A stretch of DNA of 64,000 bases from Runella aurantiaca (GCF_003339505.1 NZ_QPIW01000010.1:170038-234037); one strand, 5' to 3'; shown: positions 32,672 to 42,521, counted from the first letter of the stretch. Translations and numbers: made by a program. Notes: generated by a model not told the origin, from the sequence alone.

Positions 32672-35065
32672 ATGAACCCTTCTTCATTCTTAAAAAAAAC
32701 AGCACTTTGGATGAGTCTTTTGACTCCCACCCTTGGCGTTGGACAAAGCAAATCACTATCTCAGCGGCTTGCTCAACACAACCAACAGGCAGTGCAGGAA
32801 AAAGTATTTGTCCACCTTGACCGACCGCTGTATTTGGTGGGTGAAACGATGTGGTTCAAGACTTTTTGCCTGGATGCTTCGTTGCATACACCGTTGGATA
32901 TGAGCAAAGTAGCCTATCTGGAAGTACTAGACCGCGACCACAACCCAGTGTTACAAACAAAAATTGCATTGGACGGCGGCAAGGGTTTCGGCTCGGTTTT
33001 TATTCCTCCTTTTGTCGGAAGTGGGCAGTATTCGGTGCGTAGCTATACCCACTGGATGAAAAATTTTAGTCCCGATTTCTATTTTGAAACCACCGTCAGC
33101 ATTGTTAATCCTTTCAGCAAACCTAGCCTTTCGTCCCCCCCAAAACCCACTCTTGCTTACGATTTGCAGTTGTTTCCCGAAGGTGGAAATCTGGTACAGG
33201 GACTGGAAAGCAATGTAGCCTTTCGGGCCGTGGGCCAAGATGGCAAAGGCATAAAATTCAAGGGAAGTATCGTCAATCAACAAAATGATACGGTTGCCCA
33301 TTTTGAACCTTTGAAGTTCGGAATCGGCACTTTTTCATTTACGCCCAAAGAAGGTGAAGCCTACCGAGTACTGCTCCTGGATGCAAAAAGACAATGGTTT
33401 ACGTATACTCTACCGACCATCAAAACGCAGGGCTATGTGATGCAGGTCAAAGAATCGACGTTGGCGCTAGAAGTCACGGTTTCGGCACCTACCCAAACGG
33501 GGGATTCGGAAGTTTACCTCTTCTCGCATACCAAATCTATTCCGAAAGCGACGGAAAAGAAGGCTCTTACCAGTGGGAAAGCCACCTTTACGCTTCCTAA
33601 AAGCACTTTAGGAGATGGTATTACGGCCCTTACGATTTTTGACGCAAACCAAAAACCCGTTTGTGAGCGACTTTATTTTAAGCGCCCCACGCAATCGCTC
33701 CTTCTCTCGGCCCAGCCCGATAAAAAGCAGTACAATACACGCGAAAAAATCAATCTTGAACTCACGTCTTCCCTCAAATCAAACACGCCCACCGTGGCCG
33801 ATTTGTCGGTTTCGGTGTTTTTGGCAGACTCCCTCCCCACCGAAGAGCCGCTCCTGATTGATACGTATCTGGCCCTGACCTCCGACCTGAAAGGAACCGT
33901 TGAGTCACCCTCTTATTATTTTATAAATTCAGGACAGGAAGCTGACCAAGCTCTTGATAACCTGATGCTTACCCACGGATGGCGACGGTTCAATTGGGAA
34001 GAGATTGATAAGAAAGTAGTCTATAACTACCTCCCTGAGCAGGGTGGGCATTTTGTTTCGGGCAAGGTTGTACATGCCCAAACAGGCTTACCAGCCCCGT
34101 ATGTTGCCACGTATCTTGCCGCTCCAAGCAAGCGACCTCAACTATTTGTATCGCGCAGCGACACCGCTGGTCGGATTTCGTACGAGGTAAAGCATTTTTT
34201 CGGACCAAAAGAAATCATTGTCCAAACCAACACTCAGTACGACAGCACCTACCGCATCGAAATCAACAGTCCTTTTTCCGATAAAATCTCGTCGTATTCG
34301 CTCCCCCAGTTTGCCTTTGATGCTGGCTGGAAGAATCACTTGCTAACAAGAAGCATCAATATGCAAGCTCAAAACGCGTTTTTGCCCAAATCTGCTCTGC
34401 AAACCACAACGGGAGAAACCGACACGCTGGCTTTTTACGGCGTCCCCGACGAGAAGTATTTCCTAGATGCTTTTACCCGTTTTCCGACGGTAGAAGAGGT
34501 TTTGCGTGAATATGTACCGGGTGTGGGCGTTCGCAAACGTCGCGGAAAATTCTATTTTTTAGTCTTTGATAAACTCCAACCAAGCGTCTTTTTTGAAGAA
34601 GACCCACTCATGCTGATTGACGGCGTGCCCGTATTTGATACCGATAAAATCATAGCGTTTGACCCGCTAAAAATCAAAAAACTGGAAGTAATTAGTGGGC
34701 TTTATTACTTAGGCCCAATGGCGTTTTCGGGCATTGTGAGTTTTTCTACCTACAAAGGAGATTTGGCTGGCTTTCCGCTCGACCCACTGGCGTTGGTGCA
34801 GTCGTACGAAGGCGTTCAGGGGAAAAAAACATTTTATGCACCCGTCTATGACACCTCCGAACAACTGAAAAGCCGCACGCCTGATTTTAGGAACCTATTG
34901 TTTTGGGCACCGCAGGTCATCACAGATGCTCAGGGTAAGCAATCGCTCAGTTTCTATTCATCCGACCAACCAGGTACGTACAAAGCAGTCATTCAGGGCA
35001 TGTCCGAAAATGGTTTGGCAGGAAGTAAAACGTTTACCTTTGAGGTAAAAAAATCGTCATTGTGA
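32672..35065 (+). CDS. MG2-like and plug-like secreted protein of TonB-receptor clusters
   Basis: ATG 32672 gives 798 residues and a signal peptide (MNPSSFLKKTALWMSLLTPTLGVGQ); ATG 32651 would add seven residues. The N-terminal part has the macroglobulin-type motif EKVFVHLDRPLYLVGETMWFK, followed by several beta domains. Near the C-terminus a region like a TonB receptor plug occurs (VEEVLREYVPGVGVRKRRGKFYFLVFDK...PLMLIDGVPVFDTDKIIAFDPLKIKKLEVISG...FSGIVSFSTYKGD) with no barrel behind it. Such proteins accompany STN/DUF4249 receptor clusters. The plug-like module without barrel is odd and may dock on the receptor. It is the last gene before a terminator. Confidence 0.85.
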   Translation: MNPSSFLKKTALWMSLLTPTLGVGQSKSLSQRLAQHNQQAVQEKVFVHLDRPLYLVGETMWFKTFCLDASLHTPLDMSKVAYLEVLDRDHNPVLQTKIALDGGKGFGSVFIPPFVGSGQYSVRSYTHWMKNFSPDFYFETTVSIVNPFSKPSLSSPPKPTLAYDLQLFPEGGNLVQGLESNVAFRAVGQDGKGIKFKGSIVNQQNDTVAHFEPLKFGIGTFSFTPKEGEAYRVLLLDAKRQWFTYTLPTIKTQGYVMQVKESTLALEVTVSAPTQTGDSEVYLFSHTKSIPKATEKKALTSGKATFTLPKSTLGDGITALTIFDANQKPVCERLYFKRPTQSLLLSAQPDKKQYNTREKINLELTSSLKSNTPTVADLSVSVFLADSLPTEEPLLIDTYLALTSDLKGTVESPSYYFINSGQEADQALDNLMLTHGWRRFNWEEIDKKVVYNYLPEQGGHFVSGKVVHAQTGLPAPYVATYLAAPSKRPQLFVSRSDTAGRISYEVKHFFGPKEIIVQTNTQYDSTYRIEINSPFSDKISSYSLPQFAFDAGWKNHLLTRSINMQAQNAFLPKSALQTTTGETDTLAFYGVPDEKYFLDAFTRFPTVEEVLREYVPGVGVRKRRGKFYFLVFDKLQPSVFFEEDPLMLIDGVPVFDTDKIIAFDPLKIKKLEVISGLYYLGPMAFSGIVSFSTYKGDLAGFPLDPLALVQSYEGVQGKKTFYAPVYDTSEQLKSRTPDFRNLLFWAPQVITDAQGKQSLSFYSSDQPGTYKAVIQGMSENGLAGSKTFTFEVKKSSL

Positions 35066-35084
35066 GACTTTCCAAGTTTCATAA

Positions 35085-35115
35085 AAAAGAGTCGGGCAAG
35101 TGCTCGACTCTTTTC
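35085..35115 (+). terminator. Intrinsic terminator of the receptor cluster
   Basis: AAAAGAGTCG and CGACTCTTTT form the stem around the loop GGCAAGTGCT, 20 nt after the stop; the A-run and the T-run make it usable in both directions. The stretch to 35178 holds nothing else. Confidence 0.8.
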
Positions 35116-35177
35116 GTTTCAGATTGTTGTGAGTGTAAATTAACGGTTAAAGGTATCAGATTTTAATCAGTTTATGT

Positions 35178-36437
35178 TTATTTGAGACTTAATTCGCGCG
35201 TTTTTCCTTTTTCAACGGCCTTCATCACGCGAAAGAAATTACCACTCCAGATTTTTTCAATGTCTTTTTTAGAATAACCCCGGCGCACCAATTCGATGGT
35301 CATGTTTTCGTATTGGCTAACATCAAAGCAATCTGCCAATGCACCGCCGCCGTCAAAATCAGCCCCCATGCCCACGTGGTCAATGCCGATTAGCTTCACG
35401 ATGTGGTCAATGTGATCGATGGCATCTTTGACGGTAGCCAACTGAATCGGGTATTTTTTATTCAATTCCATAAAATCAGCCCGCGCTTTTTGTTGCTCCG
35501 CTTCGGGCAACGTCATCATTCCCCGACGGTCTTTGATGCTGTATTTTGCGTACAATTCTTTCAGCGCACCTTCTCTTTCTGGGCTTGCTGGAATGGTCTT
35601 GATATAATCGCTTAGCAAGTTTAGTTGAATCACTCCGCCATTTTTAGCCAATGCTTTGAGCATATCATCGGTGAGGTTACGTGGGTGATTGCAGATGGCC
35701 TTTGCCCCCGAATGTGTTGCCACAACAGGCACTTTTGACTGTCGAATTACGTCATAAAACGTAGAATCTGACACGTGCGACACGTCAATAATCATACCCA
35801 AACGGTTCATTTCTTTGACGACTTGCTCACCCAATGGGCTTAGCCCTTGGTATTCAGCACCTTTTGGGTCTGTGGAAGAATCGCAAATATCGTTGTTACT
35901 TGAATGGCATAGCGTCATGTAACGGGCACCCAAATCATAAAATTTCTGCAACATTGGTAAATCATGGCCCATGGCGTAGCCATTTTCTACCCCGATAAAA
36001 ATCACCCGCTTACCTGTTTTTCCAATGCGGTAGGCATCTTCGGGCGTGGTAGCGAGTTCGGCCAATTCGCTCGTTTCTTTCAACGTGGTATTGACCGCAT
36101 CAAAAATCCCCAAAGCGCGTTTTTTGGCCGCTTCGTGCGCTTCGGGCGTACGTGGTCCTTGTCCTAAATAGACGGCAAAGAAAATAGCATCCAATCCCCC
36201 GCGCTTCATACGCGGATAGTCTACTTTGCTGTTGGTGGTACGGGCGTCATTGTCTTTGGTAATGTCAAACCCGCCGCGCGAGAGCAACATCGGCGTGTCG
36301 GCGTGGGTATCTACGGTAAAAGCTTTCTCGTGAATTTTCTTCGCTTTTTTCAGCAAGGCGGCATCGTCTTGCGCTGCCACCGACAACGCCGTGAGCGCAA
36401 AACAGGAAATGAGTGTAGACCGAAGCGTGGTTTTCAT
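35178..36437 (-). CDS. Secreted membrane-dipeptidase-type (M19) zinc dipeptidase
   Basis: The 419-residue product (ATG 36437; ATG 36443 adds two residues) has a signal peptide MKTTLRSTLISCFALTALSVAAQ. It is a renal-dipeptidase/M19 metallopeptidase: VDTHADTPMLLSRGG (first metal ligands), GVENGYAMG (bridging Glu), LCHSSNNDICDSS and VATHSGAKAICNHPRN (His ligands), GIDHVGMGADFDGGG (Asp). The family cleaves dipeptides, often with a D- or dehydro- residue at the C-terminal side. It is downstream of a SusC/SusD pair in the same direction, which suggests that the pair imports peptides that this enzyme then splits in the periplasm. A 15-bp hairpin (36488-36531) separates it from susD. Confidence 0.93.
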   Translation of the reverse strand: MKTTLRSTLISCFALTALSVAAQDDAALLKKAKKIHEKAFTVDTHADTPMLLSRGGFDITKDNDARTTNSKVDYPRMKRGGLDAIFFAVYLGQGPRTPEAHEAAKKRALGIFDAVNTTLKETSELAELATTPEDAYRIGKTGKRVIFIGVENGYAMGHDLPMLQKFYDLGARYMTLCHSSNNDICDSSTDPKGAEYQGLSPLGEQVVKEMNRLGMIIDVSHVSDSTFYDVIRQSKVPVVATHSGAKAICNHPRNLTDDMLKALAKNGGVIQLNLLSDYIKTIPASPEREGALKELYAKYSIKDRRGMMTLPEAEQQKARADFMELNKKYPIQLATVKDAIDHIDHIVKLIGIDHVGMGADFDGGGALADCFDVSQYENMTIELVRRGYSKKDIEKIWSGNFFRVMKAVEKGKTRELSLK

Positions 36438-36487
36438 TAGCATGATTGGTATAGTATAACGATTTATTATAAATACAAAAACCTAAA

Positions 36488-36531
36488 CAACAAGGTTTTA
36501 GCCCTGAAACACCACAGCTAAAACCTTGTTG
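36488..36531 (-). terminator. Perfect 15-bp hairpin between susD-like and dipeptidase genes
   Basis: CAACAAGGTTTTAGC (36488-36502) and GCTAAAACCTTGTTG (36517-36531), loop of 14 nt. On the - strand it follows the SusD-like gene by 18 nt and is trailed by a T-rich but broken tract. It may terminate, weaken read-through, or protect the upstream message. Confidence 0.6.
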
Positions 36532-36548
36532 TTGAATAAGGAGTTACT

Positions 36549-38009
36549 TTATTTTGCAATCCAGAGCTTCAACTTCATATCGTTTGCCCCTCCTTGCTGT
36601 TTAAGCGCAGCACTAAAGTTAGTATAGTTCAGTGACTCTTCAGACCCTGGGTACGGCAAGCGCGTCGGAATCACACCGCCGTTTACGTTAATAACCGCAG
36701 GCTTCAAAGCAGGAATTCCCGTGCGACGAAACTCCGTCCACGATTCAATTCCTTGTCCAAACAAAGCAATCCATTTTTGTTCCATGATTTGCGTGTACCC
36801 GTCTGCGCCCGTTTTCAACGCGTTGGCCGCCAAATAATCAGCCCCAACCGTCAGTTTATACTGCGTATGCGAAGCCGTAATGGCATTGGTATAATTGGCC
36901 GCGACATCGCCCGCCGCCGTAATTCCTTTGTAAGCCATTTCGGCTTTGATAAACAGTAATTCTGAGTAACTCAAAATAACGCCAGGGGCGGTGGCACTCA
37001 CAAAATAAGCACCTACTTTGGAGGTTTTAGATAGACCTAACGCGTTGGCATCGGCATTGGAAAGGCCGTTCGGAACGCCTTTATAATCACCACCGTCGGC
37101 GGGCCTGTCGGCATAAACGCCCAATCTTGCATCTTTCATGGCCGCCAATTTGTTCACAATTGTAGCACTCACGCGGTGGTCGTCGCGGGTTTTTCGGTTT
37201 TGATTGATGGGATTGTTATTGTTTGTTGCATCCAGATAATTAAGTTGAATGTTGTCGGCATTAGACTCAATGACGGGATATTTGGCGGGGTCACCCAAAA
37301 TACGGGCGATTTCGGTTTTTACGTCCATTGCAGCATCGGCTTTACTTAGCATCCGGTTAAGCAGGCGCAAACTCAACGAATTAGCAAATTTCTTCCAGCG
37401 AGTCAGGTTATTGGCAAAAAGAATATCGCCCGCGATGGCTTTGGATTTATCGACAGCGTCAATCATGTCATTGGCCGCTTTCAACTCCTTGATGATACCT
37501 GCGTATACTTCCTTTTGGGTATCATATTTGGGCTGTAAAACACCTTCTAATCCTTGAAGTGACTGCGTATACGGAATATCTCCGTAAATATCGGTCAACA
37601 ATGAATAAACCCAAGAGCGCATAATCATGGCTACTGCCTGATAGTTAGGGTTTTTTGTGTCAACGCCCAGCTTATAAATCCGCTGATAATCGGGCAACGC
37701 CTCCACGTGGAAGGTTTGCCAAGCGTTGCTGTACACATCGCTAGAAATCGAATACTGGTCGATGTCGGTGTATTGAATACGCGCCCAATATTGAGGAATC
37801 AAATTGCCAATATCCATCCCCAACGACCCGCCCCAATAGGCATCAACCGCACTTTGAATACCGTGCGGCAAAAACAAGTCGGCCGTGGCCACCGAAGGCG
37901 CATTGGGGTTGGTGTTGATTTCGTCAAATTTATCCGTACACGCCGTAACACTGAGCATCAATGCGGCCGTGAGGGCTTTATAGCGAAAAGAGTGAAATAT
38001 ATTTTTCAT
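36549..38009 (-). CDS. SusD/RagB-like nutrient-binding lipoprotein (SusD-like_2 type)
   Basis: ATG 38009 (MKNIFHSFRYKALTAALMLSVTACTDKFDEINTNPN) gives 486 residues and a lipobox TAC with Cys at about 25; ATG 38021 adds four residues. The CTDKFDEINTNPNAPS start and LLTDIYGDIPYTQSLQG are characteristic of the SusD-like_2/SusD homolog group, which binds ligands over the SusC pore at the cell surface. The helical TPR-like scaffold (RSWVYSLLTDIYGD, LSYSELLFIKAEMAYKG) is visible. Partner is the SusC at 38093; a hairpin between them (38050-38081) may set their ratio. Confidence 0.92.
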   Translation of the reverse strand: MKNIFHSFRYKALTAALMLSVTACTDKFDEINTNPNAPSVATADLFLPHGIQSAVDAYWGGSLGMDIGNLIPQYWARIQYTDIDQYSISSDVYSNAWQTFHVEALPDYQRIYKLGVDTKNPNYQAVAMIMRSWVYSLLTDIYGDIPYTQSLQGLEGVLQPKYDTQKEVYAGIIKELKAANDMIDAVDKSKAIAGDILFANNLTRWKKFANSLSLRLLNRMLSKADAAMDVKTEIARILGDPAKYPVIESNADNIQLNYLDATNNNNPINQNRKTRDDHRVSATIVNKLAAMKDARLGVYADRPADGGDYKGVPNGLSNADANALGLSKTSKVGAYFVSATAPGVILSYSELLFIKAEMAYKGITAAGDVAANYTNAITASHTQYKLTVGADYLAANALKTGADGYTQIMEQKWIALFGQGIESWTEFRRTGIPALKPAVINVNGGVIPTRLPYPGSEESLNYTNFSAALKQQGGANDMKLKLWIAK

Positions 38010-38049
38010 GTGAATGTTCATTTTGAAATTTATTAGAACAGAATTAACA

Positions 38050-38081
38050 AGACTTGGAAAGTTTGTAGACTTTCCAAGTCT
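38050..38081 (-). promoter_or_regulatory. Perfect 13-bp hairpin in the susC-susD intercistronic gap
   Basis: AGACTTGGAAAGT (38050-38062) and ACTTTCCAAGTCT (38069-38081) with a 6-nt loop. A piece of the same sequence, GACTTTCCAAGT, recurs at 35066-35077 just past the end of the preceding + strand cluster. Such stems between susC and susD may reduce or stabilise downstream expression. Confidence 0.65.
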
Positions 38082-38092
38082 GAAACAACTCG

Positions 38093-41000
38093 TTACAGAT
38101 TAAAACTGATGTTGAAGCCAACGCTGCGGGTGGTTGGAACTTGCCCGTTCTCAATTCCCTGAAGGTTTCCATCGTTATAAAAACTGGTTTCAGGGTCGAT
38201 ATGCGGCACATTGCTGTGCAACAAAAGTAAGTTTCTACCTACCACCGAGAGCGAAATATCACGGAATGGAAGTTTTTTAAACACCTGACCACTAATCACG
38301 TATGTCAGTTTTACTTCTCTCAGTTTCACAAAACTTCCGTCAAAAATAGTTCCTTCGTTGTTGGTCAGCGCGTAGTATTTGTGGTGCCATTCTTCCGAAG
38401 AAATCCGCGTAGTATTTGGTACGAATACTGGCTCCGTAGCTGTCCCTGTATTTACAACTCCTTCTCCAACAATACCTCCTTCGCGGCCCAGTACTGTTTC
38501 GGCCAATACACCCGTATAGCGGCCGATGTTTACCGATTGCGAGAAAATATCTCCGCCCTGTTTCACATCAATTAGGGTACTCAAAGAAACATTTTTGTAG
38601 GTAAAGGTATTCTGGAAACCACCAATCCACTTAGGTGTGAAATTCCCCAAAATTCGACGGGTAGGATTTAAGGTAGGATAACCGCTCTTATCGTAAATGA
38701 TATTGCCGCTTGGGTCACGGGCAAAACCTTGCCCGAAGAAAGTTCCGTACGGCTGTCCTACCCGGGCTTCGATGCTCATTCCCCGCACCGTTCCTAAAGT
38801 ATAGGTAGTTAAGCCTTCGGCCAATTCAATGACTTTATTCTGGTTACGCGCCCAGTTGACCGCAATGTCCCACTGAAACGGTCCCGCTTTTACAGGCGTG
38901 GCGCTCAGTTGAATCTCAATACCTTTGTTTTGCAATTTACCAGCGTTCAAAAGTTTAGAATTAAAGCCCGTCGATTGCGAAATATTTACGTCAAGAATCT
39001 GGTTGAAAGATTGTTTGTCATAGTAAGTTACGTCCAACCCAACGCGGTTACGCCACAGTTTTACCTCTGCGCCAATCTCATACGAATTGGTCAACTCAGG
39101 CTTTAAATTTGCGTTCAACATGGCGTTGTTTTCCGACAATGAAGGTGTGCTGCCCCACGGGTTTTCGTACTTGTATGCCTGAATCAAACGGTAAGCATCG
39201 GTGTCGTTTCCTACGCGGGCAATCCCCGCCCGTACTTTGGCAAATGATAATACCGTAGACTTGATATTAAACATATCCGTCAATACCGCACTCAACGACC
39301 CCGAAGGATAGAAGTACGAACGGTTGTTGGAAGGCAGAGCGCTTGACCAGTCGTTACGAGCGGTCAAATCCAGAAAGAGGTAATTTCTAAAGCCGATGTT
39401 TGCGGCCGCGTATACGCTGTTTACTTGTTTTTCGGTAAACGAGTTTTCGGCAACTTTGGCTTGGCGCGAGTTACCCAAGTTCCATACGCGAGGAATTGCC
39501 AACTCCGTAGCGCCCATGTAGTTGCGTTGATAATAATTGCTGCGGTGGTTGGTACCAAAGTTGGCAGCCACGTCAAACTCACCGAATTTATGCGTAGCGG
39601 TCAACAGAACGTCGGAGTTAGATTCGCGAATAAAAATCTGCTCTTCGTTGTAGCTATCGTACTGTTTAGAGCCGTTGAGGTTATCAATCCGCGCGGCGTT
39701 TTTGGTTTTACGACGGTCTACATATACGTCGGTTCCTGAGCGTGCCGTCAGCGTCAACCAATCGTTAAATTTATACGTAGCGGCCAAGTTGCCATACACG
39801 CGGTCACGCTTGTTGTATTTGGTGCTCAAGTTCAACACATAATATGGATTCGTCCAATAGTTGTAGTTCCAGTTGTTTTGATAAATGCTGCCCGGTGCCT
39901 GATAATTCTGCAATTTCTCCATGTCCACCTGACGGCCAAACCAGATAAAATAAAGGCCCCAGTTGGTCCGGTTATCGCTACCGTCTACCACGTAGTTACC
40001 CGTTGCACGGATGCTCAATTTTTTGGTCAGGTTCCAACCCGCATTCAGCGATACCGTACGGCGCTTGTAATCGGTATTGGGCAAAATCCCTGTTTGGTTC
40101 AGGTCAGTATAGGAAAGACGAAAATCGCCTTTTTCGTTTCCACCCGTGATGGCAATGTTGTTCGTGAAAGTCTTACCAGTCTGGAAGAATTGATTAACGT
40201 TATCAGGATGCGGAATAAAAGGTGTAGGCGTGCGGGTACCGTCGGCGGCAATCGGCGAGTCAAATTGTGGCAAAAGTCGGCCGTCCATTTTAGGTCCCCA
40301 GCTTTCGTCCACACCGTCGTTTACTCCTTTTCCCGTTCCATCCACAAATGAGAACAGGCCTTTGTTACCTTGTCCGTATTCATTTTGCCACTCAGGCAAA
40401 CGAAACGGACTGTCAAATGCGGTGTTTGAATTGACCGAAACGCCAATGCCTTTCGAGCCTTTTCCGCTTTTGGTCGTAATCAAAATAACGCCATTCGCCC
40501 CGCGCGAGCCGTACAAAGCCGCCGCGCTTGGCCCTTTCAGTACGCTTACATTCTCAATGTCGTCGGGGTTGATAGATGCCGCGCCATTGCCATAGTCTAC
40601 GCCCGTTCCTGAGCCATAGTTACCGTTATCAATAGGAATCCCGTCAACGACAAACAAAGGCTGGTTGTTGCTTCCGATGGAACTTGCACCCCGAATCAGA
40701 ATACGGGAAGAAGCGCCCGGCGCGCCGTTGGAGCCAGTGACCTGCACCCCAGCGATTTTTCCGGAAAGTGCATTCACGAAGTTGGTGGTACGCGCCTGCG
40801 TCATTTGTTTACCGCTTACTTCCTGCACAGAATAGCCCAAGGCTTTTTTCTCACGGGTAATTCCCAAAGCCGTTACGATAACTTCACTCAGAATAGAGGC
40901 ATCTTCATCCAACGAAATATCAAAAGTTGTTTGATTGCCAGTAGCAATTTCTTGCGGCTTGTAGCCGATGAAAGAAACAACCAAAACGGCGTTAGGAGGG

Positions 41001-41194
41001 CCCGAAATGGAGAAATCTCCCGTTGAATTTGCACTCGTTCCGCGGTCGGAACCTTTGATGACGATACTGGCGCCGGGTAGGCTTAAACCGTCTTTGGAAA
41101 GGACACGGCCTTTCAACAGTCGATCTTGGGCATAGCTCGCTAAAGAGACAAGCATAGAGGCCACTAAACAGGTTGTGGTAAAAAACTTCCTCAT
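38093..41194 (-). CDS. SusC/RagA TonB-linked outer-membrane transporter
   Basis: The 1033-residue protein has a signal peptide (MRKFFTTTCLVASMLVSLASYAQ), a carboxypeptidase-D-like domain (25-105; LKGRVLSKDGLSLPGASIVIKG), a TonB box region with SEVIVTALGITREKKALGYS, a plug with the SusC signature NPDDIENVSVLKGPSAAALYGSRGANGVILITTKSG, and a large barrel ending in TTRSVGFNISFNL. SusC works with the SusD lipoprotein encoded next to import ligands too large for porins. The GITREKKALGYSVQEV start of the plug is frequent in SusC proteins of peptide- or glycan-linked systems. The neighbouring M19 dipeptidase favours peptides. Confidence 0.95.
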   Translation of the reverse strand: MRKFFTTTCLVASMLVSLASYAQDRLLKGRVLSKDGLSLPGASIVIKGSDRGTSANSTGDFSISGPPNAVLVVSFIGYKPQEIATGNQTTFDISLDEDASILSEVIVTALGITREKKALGYSVQEVSGKQMTQARTTNFVNALSGKIAGVQVTGSNGAPGASSRILIRGASSIGSNNQPLFVVDGIPIDNGNYGSGTGVDYGNGAASINPDDIENVSVLKGPSAAALYGSRGANGVILITTKSGKGSKGIGVSVNSNTAFDSPFRLPEWQNEYGQGNKGLFSFVDGTGKGVNDGVDESWGPKMDGRLLPQFDSPIAADGTRTPTPFIPHPDNVNQFFQTGKTFTNNIAITGGNEKGDFRLSYTDLNQTGILPNTDYKRRTVSLNAGWNLTKKLSIRATGNYVVDGSDNRTNWGLYFIWFGRQVDMEKLQNYQAPGSIYQNNWNYNYWTNPYYVLNLSTKYNKRDRVYGNLAATYKFNDWLTLTARSGTDVYVDRRKTKNAARIDNLNGSKQYDSYNEEQIFIRESNSDVLLTATHKFGEFDVAANFGTNHRSNYYQRNYMGATELAIPRVWNLGNSRQAKVAENSFTEKQVNSVYAAANIGFRNYLFLDLTARNDWSSALPSNNRSYFYPSGSLSAVLTDMFNIKSTVLSFAKVRAGIARVGNDTDAYRLIQAYKYENPWGSTPSLSENNAMLNANLKPELTNSYEIGAEVKLWRNRVGLDVTYYDKQSFNQILDVNISQSTGFNSKLLNAGKLQNKGIEIQLSATPVKAGPFQWDIAVNWARNQNKVIELAEGLTTYTLGTVRGMSIEARVGQPYGTFFGQGFARDPSGNIIYDKSGYPTLNPTRRILGNFTPKWIGGFQNTFTYKNVSLSTLIDVKQGGDIFSQSVNIGRYTGVLAETVLGREGGIVGEGVVNTGTATEPVFVPNTTRISSEEWHHKYYALTNNEGTIFDGSFVKLREVKLTYVISGQVFKKLPFRDISLSVVGRNLLLLHSNVPHIDPETSFYNDGNLQGIENGQVPTTRSVGFNISFNL

Positions 41195-41617
41195 GGTTAA
41201 TGGATATTAAGTTATTGGGCAATATTTGTATTTTTCCAATTTAAACAGCACATTTCTTTTACAGATTTATGCCATTGATATTCTTAATAGTTTGCGGCCA
41301 TTTTCGAATAAAACTTAATTTTAAAGAGCGAGGAGCTTTTCTTGCTTGGCAGTAATAAAGATGCAATTTTAGATTTATTGCACCTTTATTCCAAATATTA
41401 TTTTAAATATATTTATTTATACAAAATAATAAACTTTTTATTTGCAAAAATACCTAATTAAACTACTTAAATATTTTAGCTCAAATACTTATTATTCTGT
41501 TTAAACCTTATTTACTTTTTATTAACTAACAAAAAATATAATTATTCCCACAATTTCTCACAAATGCACGTATATACCTTAAAGTAGCCGCTACTTTAAA
41601 AAAAATCAGACGCCACC
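41195..41617. other. AT-rich upstream region of susC with a 9-bp palindrome
   Basis: About 420 bases with no gene. It is strongly AT-rich from 41380 to 41560. A - strand -7 like element (CAAAAATA on +, 41445-41452) is present. TTAAAGTAG (41579-41587) and CTACTTTAA (41591-41599) form a perfect palindrome with a CCG centre, upstream of the susC promoter region, a candidate operator or hairpin. Confidence 0.45.
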
Positions 41618-41654
41618 AAAAAAAAGACGCCGAACAGCTACGTCCGACGTCTTT
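41618..41654 (-). terminator. Intrinsic terminator of the BI-1/YccA gene
   Basis: On the - strand AAGACG...CGTCTT (41624-41629 with 41648-41653), extended by CG/CG inside, is followed by a run of eight T (A-run 41618-41625 on +). It lies 26 nt after the stop at 41680. Confidence 0.78.
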
Positions 41655-41679
41655 GAAAAAATATTTTAAAGTATGTTTT

Positions 41680-42414
41680 TTAATCGCGGCTGGAAAGCTT
41701 CGCTAACAATCTCAGTACTTCGATGTACAGCCACACAATGGTCACAATCATGCCGAAGGCACAATACCATTCCATGTATTTGGGAGCACCGTGTTCGGCA
41801 CCTTGCTCAATCATGTCGAGGTCCAATACTAAGTTAAAAGCAGCTAAGCCCACTACAAAAAGCGAAAAGCCAATACCAAACCAACCATTGTCGTAGATAA
41901 GGGGCATTTCAATACTGAACATCCGCAGTACCATTGCGACCAAATAAAAGATGGCAACGCCCGCCGTAGCCGCCAAAATAGTCCGCTTAAATGTAGGTGT
42001 GGCGCGAATCACACCCGCTTTGTACAAACCGACCATTCCGGCCAGTATCGCAAACGTGAGCAACACCGCCGATAGGCCGATGCCCGGATACATACTTTCA
42101 AAAAAGAGCGTAGTTGCACCCACAAAAACCCCTTCCACTACTGCATACAAAGGTGCAAGCGTAGGAGCCAAATGTTGTTTAAAAGCCAGAATTAACGCTA
42201 TCACAAAGCCCGCAATGGCTCCGCCAATGGCCAAAGGCATAATCAATGCTGGATTGGAGGCAAACAAAAACCAGCTGCCCAAGGCGGAGGCGAGTACAAG
42301 CACCCCCATTAGGATGATTTTATTGACGGTACCCTGCACGGTCATTGGGCCCTGCCCAACACCTTCCCGCGCGGCCTTTATAAATGATTTTTCCGATAAG
42401 GTTGGATTTGCCAT
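41680..42414 (-). CDS. Bax inhibitor-1/YccA family membrane protein
   Basis: The 244-residue protein has a short polar N-terminus (NPTLSEKSFIKAAREGVGQGPMTVQGTVNK) and seven hydrophobic segments, with YAVVEGVFVGATTLFFESMYPGI and a C-terminal FNLVLDLDMIEQGAEHGAPKYMEWYCAFGMIVTIVWLYIEVLRLLAKL that carries the conserved Asp pair of the family's calcium-leak/pH-sensing site (LDLDMIEQG). The family forms pH-dependent cation leak channels and affects membrane protein quality control; its role in Bacteroidota is not established. Monocistronic with its own terminator. Confidence 0.92.
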   Translation of the reverse strand: MANPTLSEKSFIKAAREGVGQGPMTVQGTVNKIILMGVLVLASALGSWFLFASNPALIMPLAIGGAIAGFVIALILAFKQHLAPTLAPLYAVVEGVFVGATTLFFESMYPGIGLSAVLLTFAILAGMVGLYKAGVIRATPTFKRTILAATAGVAIFYLVAMVLRMFSIEMPLIYDNGWFGIGFSLFVVGLAAFNLVLDLDMIEQGAEHGAPKYMEWYCAFGMIVTIVWLYIEVLRLLAKLSSRD

Positions 42415-42521
42415 GTAATGTAGGAGATTTTAGGTTTTTCAACTGATTTTACAGAATAATAAACGCAAAATGCCATATAAAATTCAAAAAGTCAAGGCAA
42501 AATCCTTTTTGGGGTCATTCA

